A stretch of DNA of 6,180 nucleotides from an archaeon. GTDB lineage: Archaea; Hydrothermarchaeota; Hydrothermarchaeia; JALTZZ01; JALUTC01. The stretch lies in NCBI GenBank assembly GCA_027058345.1, contig JALUTC010000035.1:1-6180 (forward strand). Direction: 5' to 3'. The translations under genes were made by a program, and so were the position numbers. Below are positions 1-5,294 of the stretch, one piece after another; position 1 is the first letter of the stretch; each line of letters begins with the position of its first letter. The notes beneath the pieces were generated by a model. That model had not been told where the DNA came from. It worked only from the letters and a program-made list of their open reading frames with translations, and did not search any database.

Positions 1-64
1 TTCTATGAGATTCTATAAGCTTCTTTAAATTTTCTACAACTTCATATTTCCACTTTGCAACCAT
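1..64 (-). CDS. rpl10: Ribosomal protein L10/P0, N-terminal fragment (cut by left edge)
   Basis: Only the first 21 codons are present; the gene runs off the left edge of the window. The reading from the ATG at 64-62 begins MVAKWKYEVVENLKKLIE, which resembles the start of archaeal L10 (P0), a protein that opens with a short basic, amphipathic helix. L10 anchors the stalk on 23S rRNA next to L11 and carries the L12 dimers that recruit translation factors. Its position directly after rpl1, nine bases past the rpl1 stop, is the standard archaeal L11-L1-L10 order and is the strongest support. A clear Shine-Dalgarno motif precedes it. The fragment is too short to judge the rest of the protein; the identification rests on this short N-terminus plus gene order. 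Confidence 0.85.
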   Translation of the reverse strand, partial: MVAKWKYEVVENLKKLIESHR

Positions 65-70
65 TTCAAT

Positions 71-75
71 CACCT
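71..75 (-). promoter_or_regulatory. Ribosome binding site of rpl10, overlapping the rpl1 stop
   Basis: On the minus strand the motif AGGTG (continuing AT) lies six bases before the rpl10 ATG. Its AG is the end of the rpl1 TAG stop codon. A ribosome terminating on rpl1 therefore sits on the rpl10 binding site, which suggests translational coupling between the two genes. Confidence 0.75.
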
Positions 76-718
76 ATTTCCATCTAACTTCTATTGCAGG
101 ACCCATAGTTAACTTTACATACATACTCTCTATATGATATAATCCTCGTTCGAGTTTTTGTTCCAAATATCTCAATACATGAATTATATTATCTGCAACC
201 TTTTCTTCTTCCATGTTTTCACTTCCTATTGGTATTTGTACTAATGGCTGATCCTTAACCTTAATTCTTACGGATTTTCTCAACCTTTCAACTAAAGGTT
301 TTATATCAGCATTTGGTGGAACTACCTTTGGCATCTTTGCTCTTGGTCCTAGAAATTGACCATAATGCCTTCCAATGATTGGCATCAAATCTGCTTGTGC
401 AATGAAGAAGTCAAAGCTTTTTGCCAACTTTCTTATTTGTCTCTTGTTTTTTGCGATTTCTAACATTTCACTTCTTGTAATTACCCTATCAACCAAGTCC
501 TTTGCTTTAACTGCAAGTTCTCCATCTGCAAACAATGCTATTTTTGCAGGCTTTCCCTTTCCATGTGGTAATTCCAATTCCTCTATGATTCTATTTTCTG
601 GCTTTCTTAAATCTATATCTCTCAAATGTATTATAAGTTCTATTGTTTGTGTGAAATTTCTCTTCTTACTTTTCTCCTTTGCTTCCTTAATTGCCTTGAT
701 TATTCCTTCCCTATTCAT
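74..718 (-). CDS. rpl1: Ribosomal protein L1 (uL1)
   Basis: This is a complete 214-residue archaeal L1, close to the usual family length of about 210-220. L1 forms the mobile L1 stalk of the large subunit, binds 23S rRNA helices 76-78 and helps move deacylated tRNA out of the E site. Visible family signatures are RNFTQTIEL at residues 20-28, FFIAQADLMP at 104-113, FLGPRAKMPKVVPP at 122-135 in the RNA-binding face, and MGPAIEV near the C-terminus (205-211). The commoner form of the loop is GPRGKMP; here Ala replaces Gly, a mild variation. The ATG at 718 follows the rpl11 stop by three bases, with a GGAGGAG motif in the end of rpl11, so the start is secure. L1 is a known translational repressor of its own operon in archaea and bacteria. 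With no leader of its own here, any such control must act inside the coding region or in rpl11. Confidence 0.96.
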   Translation of the reverse strand: MNREGIIKAIKEAKEKSKKRNFTQTIELIIHLRDIDLRKPENRIIEELELPHGKGKPAKIALFADGELAVKAKDLVDRVITRSEMLEIAKNKRQIRKLAKSFDFFIAQADLMPIIGRHYGQFLGPRAKMPKVVPPNADIKPLVERLRKSVRIKVKDQPLVQIPIGSENMEEEKVADNIIHVLRYLEQKLERGLYHIESMYVKLTMGPAIEVRWK

Positions 719-721
719 TCC

Positions 722-1201
722 TTACTCCTCCGGAATATTATACTTTCCTTCATCAATCTCCTTTTGAACAATTCTTGGATCCTTTCCATCTACAGTGACA
801 CCCATTGAGACACAAGTACCAAGAACTTCCTTTACGACACCTTTTAAACTTTTTGCAAGGCTTTGTTTTCTCTTTATTCTAGCGATTTTAATGACCTGAT
901 CAATTGTAAGATTTCCTATAATTTTATGCTTTGGCCTATCAGAACCTTTGTCCAAACCTAATTCTCTTAAAATTAACTGAGATGTTGGTGGCGTCTTAAC
1001 TTCTATTTCGAATTTTCTCGTCTCTAAATCTATAATTATTCTTACAGGTACCATTAGTCCCTTATATTCTTTTGTTTTTTCATTTATTTTCTTCACAACT
1101 TCCGAAACATTAACTTTATATGGTCCAAGCTGTGGACCTAGTGGTGGTCCTGGAGATACATTTCCCCCTTCAACCAATACTTCAATAACGGCTTTTGCCA
1201 T
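722..1201 (-). CDS. rpl11: Ribosomal protein L11 (uL11)
   Basis: This is a complete 159-residue archaeal L11. L11 sits at the base of the L10/L12 stalk, binds the GTPase-associated region of 23S rRNA and takes part in elongation-factor function. The N-terminal domain carries the proline/glycine signature PGPPLGPQLGP (residues 17-27) followed by NVSEVVKKINEKTKEY. The C-terminal RNA-binding domain (about residues 72-143) ends in GTCVSMGVTVDGKDPR (128-143), typical of the archaeal/eukaryal form. It is the first gene of the stalk operon and is followed three bases later by rpl1. There is no Shine-Dalgarno motif before its ATG: the upstream bases are pure A/T. With a TATA-like box about 34 bases upstream, this points to a leaderless or nearly leaderless message. 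Unusually, the gene directly upstream is a chaperonin rather than the nusG or secE gene often found before L11 in archaea. Confidence 0.97.
   Translation of the reverse strand: MAKAVIEVLVEGGNVSPGPPLGPQLGPYKVNVSEVVKKINEKTKEYKGLMVPVRIIIDLETRKFEIEVKTPPTSQLILRELGLDKGSDRPKHKIIGNLTIDQVIKIARIKRKQSLAKSLKGVVKEVLGTCVSMGVTVDGKDPRIVQKEIDEGKYNIPEE
725..731 (-). promoter_or_regulatory. Ribosome binding site of rpl1 inside the end of rpl11
   Basis: GGAGGAG on the minus strand doubles as the last two glutamate codons of rpl11 plus one upstream base and lies six bases before the rpl1 ATG. It is a near-perfect anti-Shine-Dalgarno match and fixes the rpl1 start. Confidence 0.8.
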
Positions 1202-1230
1202 ATTTTAAATTTAAAAAAGTTATTCAAGAA

Positions 1231-1239
1231 ATATAAAAG
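1231..1239 (-). promoter_or_regulatory. Probable TATA box of the rpl11-rpl1-rpl10 operon
   Basis: On the minus strand CTTTTATAT fits an archaeal TATA box. Its centre is about 34 bases before the rpl11 ATG. With the usual 25-27 base spacing this puts the transcript start within about ten bases of the start codon, matching the missing Shine-Dalgarno motif. The setting is very AT-rich, so other boxes cannot be excluded. Confidence 0.5.
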
Positions 1240-1248
1240 AAAGTTGAT

Positions 1249-1272
1249 AAAAAAGATCGTAAAAAATAAAAA
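1249..1272 (-). terminator. Oligo-T terminator after the thermosome gene
   Basis: Reading the minus strand past the thermosome stop, there is TTTTTATTTTTT (1272-1261) and then a second run of six T (1254-1249). Archaeal RNA polymerase terminates at such U-tracts without needing a hairpin. Placed before the rpl11 TATA-like box, this separates the chaperonin transcript from the ribosomal operon, though some read-through is possible. Confidence 0.6.
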
Positions 1273-1278
1273 TATTAT

Positions 1279-2907
1279 TTATTCAGATTTTTCTTCCTTC
1301 TTCTCTTCCTTCTTTTCCTTCTCTAGCTTCTGTGCTGCAATTACGTCATCTATTCTCAATATTGCTATCGCTGCCTCTGCTGCTGCTGCGATTGCATGCT
1401 TCTTAACCTTTAATGGTTCTATAACTCCTAATTCAAACATGTCTCTTACCTTTCCTTCGTAAACATCTATTCCATAACTTACCTTTCCTTGTTCATGCGC
1501 AGCTCTTAGCTCAACCAATATATCTATTGGGTCTAGTCCTGCATTCTCAGCTAATGCTGCTGGTATTGATTCCAATGCTTCTGCAAATGCTTCAATTGCC
1601 AATTGCTCTCTTCCTCCAACAGTTTTTGCATAATCTCTTAGTTTCAATGCTAAATCTATTTCAGAAGCCCCTCCTCCTGGTAATACCTTTCCATCCCTTA
1701 TTGCATTTGCAACTGCATGGATTGCATCATTTATATTCCTTTCAATTTCTGATACTATATGTTCTGAACCTCCTCTAACCAATATTGTTACGGACTTTGG
1801 ATCCTTACAATCTCTTACGAATACCATGTTATCCTTACCAACCTTAACTTCCTCAACAAGTCCTGCATATCCTAAATCATCTGGTGTCAAATCTTGTAGG
1901 TTTGTTACAATTCTTGCACCGGTTGCCTTGGCCAATTTTTCCATATCAGACTTTTTAACTCTTCTAACTGCTAATATCTTATGCTTTGCCAAATAATGCT
2001 GTGCAATATCGTCAATACCTTTTTGACAGAAGACAACGTTTGCACCGACTTGTACAATCTTTTCAACCATTTCTCTTAGAATCTTTTCCTCTTCATCAAG
2101 GAATGCCTTTATTTGACTTGGATCCGTTATTCTTATCTCTGCATCAAACTCTGTCTTTTCAATTTCTAAAGGAGCATTTATCAAAGCAATTCTTGCATTT
2201 TCAACTCTCTTTGGCATTCCTGGATGAACAACTTCCTTATCAATGACTATACCTCTTACCAATTCCGTATTTTCAATGCTTTCTCCTTCCTTCTTCTCAA
2301 TCTTTATATTATCTATATCAATTACAATTTTTCCATCCTGCTTTTCAGCAACAGATGTTACTGCTTTAACAACCAAATCTGCTAAAAAGTCTTTTGCTGC
2401 TTCGGAAGCTTTTCCCGTCATTGATGTTAGTGCAACTTTCTTCAATGTTTCCTTATCTTCTATGCTTACTGGTCTTGCAATCTTATCCAATAATTCCATT
2501 GCCTTATCGGCTGCCATTCTGTAACCATTTGCAATAACTGTAGGATGAATATCTTGATCTAATAATTCTTCTGCCTTCTTTAATAACTCTCCTGCTAAAA
2601 CTACGACCGTTGTTGTACCATCTCCTGCCTCAGCGTCTTGTGCCTTTGCAATTTCTACAAGCATCTTTGCCGCAGGATGTTCAACTTCCATTTCTTTCAA
2701 TATTGTTACACCGTCATTTGTTACAACAATGTCTCCAAGATTATCTACCAGCATCTTATCCATTCCTTTTGGTCCAAGCGTTGTCCTTAATGCTTCTCCT
2801 ATTATCCTTGCAGCTAGTATATTTGCCCTTTGAGCATCCCTTCCAACAATTCTCTGCGTCTTTTCAGGCAATATTAAGATTGGTGTACCACCCAATTGTG
2901 CAGCCAT
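1279..2907 (-). CDS. ths: Thermosome (group II chaperonin) subunit
   Basis: This is a complete 542-residue group II chaperonin subunit, a cytosolic ATP-driven folding machine built of two stacked rings with a built-in lid. The ATP-binding equatorial domain shows LGPKGMDKML (residues 44-53), NDGVTILKEME (64-74) and GDGTTT (95-100). The second half of the equatorial domain begins with PGGGASEIDLAL (from residue 410), and ends in DDVIAAQKL. The central part matches the intermediate and apical domains (for example PGMPKR and the lid region at about 230-260). The C-terminus is a purely charged Lys/Glu tail (EKEKKEEKKEEKSE) with no Gly-Gly-Met repeat, unlike many thermosome alpha and beta subunits. 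The ATG is supported by a GGGTGA Shine-Dalgarno motif seven bases upstream. Archaea usually have one to three or more paralogues; the Greek-letter class cannot be assigned from this window. Expression is expected to be high and heat-inducible. Confidence 0.97.
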   Translation of the reverse strand: MAAQLGGTPILILPEKTQRIVGRDAQRANILAARIIGEALRTTLGPKGMDKMLVDNLGDIVVTNDGVTILKEMEVEHPAAKMLVEIAKAQDAEAGDGTTTVVVLAGELLKKAEELLDQDIHPTVIANGYRMAADKAMELLDKIARPVSIEDKETLKKVALTSMTGKASEAAKDFLADLVVKAVTSVAEKQDGKIVIDIDNIKIEKKEGESIENTELVRGIVIDKEVVHPGMPKRVENARIALINAPLEIEKTEFDAEIRITDPSQIKAFLDEEEKILREMVEKIVQVGANVVFCQKGIDDIAQHYLAKHKILAVRRVKKSDMEKLAKATGARIVTNLQDLTPDDLGYAGLVEEVKVGKDNMVFVRDCKDPKSVTILVRGGSEHIVSEIERNINDAIHAVANAIRDGKVLPGGGASEIDLALKLRDYAKTVGGREQLAIEAFAEALESIPAALAENAGLDPIDILVELRAAHEQGKVSYGIDVYEGKVRDMFELGVIEPLKVKKHAIAAAAEAAIAILRIDDVIAAQKLEKEKKEEKKEEKSE

Positions 2908-2914
2908 AGAATTT

Positions 2915-2920
2915 TCACCC
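2915..2920 (-). promoter_or_regulatory. Ribosome binding site of the thermosome gene
   Basis: GGGTGA on the minus strand lies seven bases before the ATG at 2907. It is one of the clear Shine-Dalgarno motifs in front of a promoter-proximal gene in this window and means the transcript has a short 5' leader. Confidence 0.75.
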
Positions 2921-2944
2921 TGATTATTAAATAAATATATAGTT

Positions 2945-2959
2945 CTATAAAAACCTTTT
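2945..2959 (-). promoter_or_regulatory. Probable BRE/TATA promoter of the thermosome gene
   Basis: The minus strand reads AAAAGG followed by TTTTTATAG: a purine-rich BRE-like element directly before a TATA-like box. The box centre is about 42 bases before the ATG, which predicts a transcript start near 2923 and a leader of about 15 bases that just includes the GGGTGA ribosome site. A second A/T box at about 2930-2940 would start transcription downstream of the ribosome site and fits less well. Confidence 0.6.
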
Positions 2960-2966
2960 GTTATAA

Positions 2967-2980
2967 TGAAAAGTTTTTCA
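2967..2980. repeat. Short palindrome upstream of the thermosome promoter
   Basis: TGAAAAGTTTTTCA is an inverted repeat with two perfect 6-base arms around a 2-base centre. It lies eight bases upstream of the thermosome BRE-like element, where an archaeal activator or repressor could bind. In such AT-rich DNA a short A/T palindrome can easily arise by chance, so a regulatory role is only a suggestion. Confidence 0.3.
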
Positions 2981-3059
2981 CTTTTTATGTTTTATATAAG
3001 AATATTCACGAAGGATATGATGTATAATTAAAATTTTGTCCCTGAAAATGATTATAAAA

Positions 3060-3068
3060 TTTTATTTA
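3060..3068 (+). promoter_or_regulatory. Possible TATA box of the rtcA-nurA-pcc1 operon
   Basis: TTTTATTTA is centred about 29 bases before the rtcA ATG at 3093, close to the spacing expected for a leaderless archaeal message. No Shine-Dalgarno motif lies at a useful distance before that ATG. An alternative box, TTATAAAA at about 3052-3059, would give a leader of roughly ten bases. The region is nearly all A/T, so the choice is uncertain. Confidence 0.4.
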
Positions 3069-3092
3069 GTTTAGGAAAAATTTATTTTTTAG

Positions 3093-4118
3093 ATGATAAT
3101 AATTGATGGTTCTGAAGGAGGAGGGCAAATTTTAAGAACGGCAATTGGATTGGCAGCAATAGTTAGAAAACCTATTAAAGTTATAAATATAAGGAAGGCG
3201 AGAAGTAATCCTGGTTTAAGAGCGCAGCATTTAGAAGGTATAATGACACTTGCAAAAATATGCAATGCAAAGGTTAAAGGGGCAAGGATTGGTTCAATGG
3301 AGATTGAATTTATACCTGGAGAGATAGAGGCAAGGGAAGTTGAAGCAAGAATTTCAACTGCGGGTTCAATTGCATTACTATTTCAATCAATACAACTCGC
3401 AGCATGTTTTGCAAACGATATAGTAACAGTAAAAGTTAAAGGAGGAGCAACTGCTGGTAAATGGGCGCCGACGATAGATTATGTAAAAAATGTCTTCTTA
3501 CCAATAGTTAAAAAAATGGGATATAGAGCAGATGTAGAAGTTATAAGGGAAGGATTTTATCCAAAGGGTGGTGCAGAAGTTATATTTAAGATTTATCCTG
3601 TTAAAAAGTTGAAACCAATTGAACTCTTGAATAGAGGAAAAGTTCTTGAAATAAGGGGTCGAAGTGTAGCTGCAAACCTTCCATCTCATATCCCAGAAAG
3701 GCAGGCAAGATCTGCGGAAGAATTCTTAAAAAGTAAAGGATTTGAAAGGATAGAAATTTCAAGAGAAAATGTTAAAGCTCTATGTCCTGGTACTTGTATA
3801 ACATTGTATGCGATCTGTGAAAATACAATTTTAGGTAGTGATAACATTGGTGAGAAAGGAGTTCCAGCAGAAGAAGTTGGGAAGAAAGCTGCAGAAGATT
3901 TATACAAAAGTATATCCAGCAATGCAGCATTGGATAAGCATATGTCTGATCAAATATTAACCTTTATGGCAGTTGCTGATGGTATTTCAAGGATTAGTAT
4001 AGAAGAGTTTACAAAACATTGTGAAACAAATATTAAGACAATAGAGAAAATACTTGGTGTAAAATTTAAAAGGTATGATAATGTGATTGAAGTTGAAGGG
4101 ATAGGTGTTGAGAGATGA
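3093..4118 (+). CDS. rtcA: RNA 3'-terminal phosphate cyclase
   Basis: This is a complete 341-residue RtcA, matching the usual length of about 340. The enzyme uses ATP to convert an RNA 3'-phosphate end into a 2',3'-cyclic phosphate through a covalent histidine-AMP intermediate. Visible signatures are IDGSEGGGQILRTA at the N-terminus, RSNPGLRAQHL (37-47), STAGS in the first third, GFYPKGG (154-160), and the catalytic motif HMSDQ with the nucleotidyl-accepting histidine at residue 283. The C-terminal HCETNI element is also family-like. The N-terminal glycine loop is two residues shorter than the GEGGGQ form seen in E. coli RtcA. The ATG at 3093 gives the usual short lead into the IDG motif. The gene opens a three-gene operon and its TGA overlaps the nurA ATG by four bases, so transcription and probably translation are coupled. 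It is transcribed divergently from the thermosome gene. Confidence 0.95.
   Translation: MIIIDGSEGGGQILRTAIGLAAIVRKPIKVINIRKARSNPGLRAQHLEGIMTLAKICNAKVKGARIGSMEIEFIPGEIEAREVEARISTAGSIALLFQSIQLAACFANDIVTVKVKGGATAGKWAPTIDYVKNVFLPIVKKMGYRADVEVIREGFYPKGGAEVIFKIYPVKKLKPIELLNRGKVLEIRGRSVAANLPSHIPERQARSAEEFLKSKGFERIEISRENVKALCPGTCITLYAICENTILGSDNIGEKGVPAEEVGKKAAEDLYKSISSNAALDKHMSDQILTFMAVADGISRISIEEFTKHCETNIKTIEKILGVKFKRYDNVIEVEGIGVER
4104..4107 (+). promoter_or_regulatory. Ribosome binding site of nurA inside rtcA
   Basis: GGTG lies seven bases before the nurA ATG at 4115, inside the last codons of rtcA. Together with the ATGA stop/start overlap it supports the chosen nurA start and translational coupling. 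Confidence 0.6.
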
Positions 4119-5047
4119 TAAAGAGCATCGTATCTAAGGCTTTTAAAACGATGAAGTACGAAATTAAAAGAAGAATGATAAATATAGAGAAACTAAAACC
4201 TCACGATAACTCATTCATAAAAGTTGATATTAAGCCAAAAAGTACTTCTGCTATTGCTGTAGATTCTGGATATAACTACGAAATAACAAGGTATGGGATA
4301 TTTTATATAATCTTAGCAATAATACTTGGAGAAAAAGAGAAAAACCTAGATATATTAGATAGCTTTGCAGACATAAATCTAATAAATTATATAAAGGTAA
4401 GGGATGCAAAGGAAGTATTAGATATTTATAGAAAAATTATTGAGGCAAAACTCCTCCTAAAAAATAGGGTAAAAATTAAGGATGCACTAATATTATACGA
4501 TGGTTCACTATTTTCAGACCTGACAAATTTCCTAATAAATTATAAAAATGTAAAGATTGATTTCTTCCTAAATACAACATTGACACCATTGGATTATAAC
4601 GTTGACTTTGGTAAAATCCTATCAGAATATTACACATTACTTGGAATGATAATTAACATGAAAAATTTAATATGTATTCCCAAAACATTTACAAAAAATA
4701 TATACTTATCAAAAAATATTCCGGAAATTTGCATGTATTCTAAGATTGGTGATGAAGGATATACAAAACCTAGATATAAATTTTTAGAATTGAATGGCAA
4801 AAGATACGTATTCTCATATTTCTATGTAAAATTCAAAGACGGAAATCGAATATTACCAGTAGAAGTTCCTGGAGAAATATCTGAAAGTGATGCTTACGAA
4901 ATATCTTCAAGATTAAAGTCTATAAGTGTTAAGGGATATCCATATATACTTAAGAAGGCACACATTTATTCAAGGGTGAGAAAGCAGGAATTAAAATTTT
5001 ACATGAAAAGGCTAAACCTTAAAAGTTTAAGGGAGGAGTTATTGTAA
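4115..5047 (+). CDS. nurA: NurA-domain DNA repair nuclease
   Basis: This 310-residue protein has the layout of NurA, the 5'-3' nuclease that works with the HerA translocase, Mre11 and Rad50 to resect DNA ends for recombination. Near the N-terminus AIAVDSGYN places a candidate metal-binding aspartate at residue 50, followed by a hydrophobic strand. LILYDGSL gives a second conserved acidic site at residue 129. The C-terminal part has LPVEVPGE and then YPYILKKAH, with the family's histidine at residue 283. The sequence is lysine- and isoleucine-rich and more divergent than its neighbours, so the call rests on these motifs and length; a database profile was not run. It overlaps rtcA by four bases and pcc1 by one. 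No herA, mre11 or rad50 gene lies in this window; HerA is presumably encoded elsewhere. An alternative would be a degenerate NurA paralogue with another role. Confidence 0.82.
   Translation: MIKSIVSKAFKTMKYEIKRRMINIEKLKPHDNSFIKVDIKPKSTSAIAVDSGYNYEITRYGIFYIILAIILGEKEKNLDILDSFADINLINYIKVRDAKEVLDIYRKIIEAKLLLKNRVKIKDALILYDGSLFSDLTNFLINYKNVKIDFFLNTTLTPLDYNVDFGKILSEYYTLLGMIINMKNLICIPKTFTKNIYLSKNIPEICMYSKIGDEGYTKPRYKFLELNGKRYVFSYFYVKFKDGNRILPVEVPGEISESDAYEISSRLKSISVKGYPYILKKAHIYSRVRKQELKFYMKRLNLKSLREELL
5031..5038 (+). promoter_or_regulatory. Strong ribosome binding site of pcc1 inside nurA
   Basis: GGGAGGAG lies eight bases before the pcc1 ATG, within the last codons of nurA. It is the strongest Shine-Dalgarno match on the plus strand of this window. 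It suggests that the small third gene is translated more strongly than the nuclease before it. Confidence 0.75.
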
Positions 5048-5283
5048 TGTACTACGCATACATAGTAATAGATAAGGATGCAAAAGATATATATAAAGCA
5101 ATTTTAAACGAACATATCACTTCAAGAATGGATAGAACTAGATGTGATATGAAACTAAAGAATGATCGTCTTATATTAAAAATATATGGAAGAGATAAGA
5201 CATCTTTTATTTCAACAATATCTTCATATCTAAGATGGATTAAAGTATATTATGATATTTTAGAAAGTATAAAAAAAGAATGA
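5047..5283 (+). CDS. pcc1: KEOPS complex subunit, Pcc1 family
   Basis: This 78-residue protein matches the small Pcc1/CTAG family (usually about 75-90 residues). Pcc1 dimerises and binds the Kae1 subunit of KEOPS, which makes the N6-threonylcarbamoyl-adenosine (t6A) at position 37 of ANN-decoding tRNAs. The diagnostic parts are the early helix KDIYKAIL, the basic RTR strand (30-32), the beta strand RLILKIYGRD, and the C-terminal helix SYLRWIKVYYDILE (60-73), which is the family hallmark. The start ATG overlaps the nurA TAA stop by one base (TAATG) and has a strong ribosome site, so the start is firm. It is the last gene of the rtcA operon and is convergent with alba 11 bases away. Archaea also encode a Pcc1 paralogue (Pcc2) reported as a further KEOPS subunit; from one sequence I cannot say which of the two this is. 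Confidence 0.85.
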   Translation: MYYAYIVIDKDAKDIYKAILNEHITSRMDRTRCDMKLKNDRLILKIYGRDKTSFISTISSYLRWIKVYYDILESIKKE

Positions 5284-5288
5284 AAAAA
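5271..5288 (-). terminator. Oligo-T terminator of alba, inside the end of pcc1
   Basis: On the minus strand, past the alba stop, there is a run of six T (5288-5283) and then TTCTTTTTTT (5280-5271). This is a good archaeal terminator. It overlaps the AAA/GAA codons and stop region of the convergent pcc1 gene, so coding and termination signals share the same bases. No comparable T-run is seen on the plus strand just after pcc1, so the rtcA operon transcript probably runs into alba as antisense. Confidence 0.6.
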
Positions 5289-5294
5289 TCTCTG

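Noticed and set aside
375..767. Plus-strand open frame of 130 codons opposite rpl1
   Set aside because: It lies wholly antisense to rpl1 and the end of rpl11, with Ser/Phe/Leu-rich low-complexity content typical of a shadow of a Lys/Glu-rich gene.
1527..2909. Several plus-strand open frames (60-100 codons) opposite the thermosome gene
   Set aside because: All are antisense shadows of a strongly conserved gene, Leu/Ser/Gln-rich, with no ribosome site or family resemblance.
2930..2940. A/T box TATATATTTAT as the thermosome TATA box
   Set aside because: It would start transcription at about the ATG and discard the clear GGGTGA ribosome site; the BRE-like/TATA pair at 2945-2959 fits better.
3015..3060. 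Possible C/D box guide RNA: a C-box-like ATGATGT followed by CTGA and then ATGATTA
   Set aside because: The spacing from the C box to CTGA is too long for a standard archaeal guide, the C box is imperfect, and no final CTGA D box follows.
3073..3077. AGGAA as a ribosome binding site for rtcA
   Set aside because: It lies about 15 bases before the ATG, too far for normal use, and is a weak match.
3498..3922. Two minus-strand open frames opposite rtcA
   Set aside because: They overlap conserved RtcA motifs on the other strand and have no recognisable protein features.
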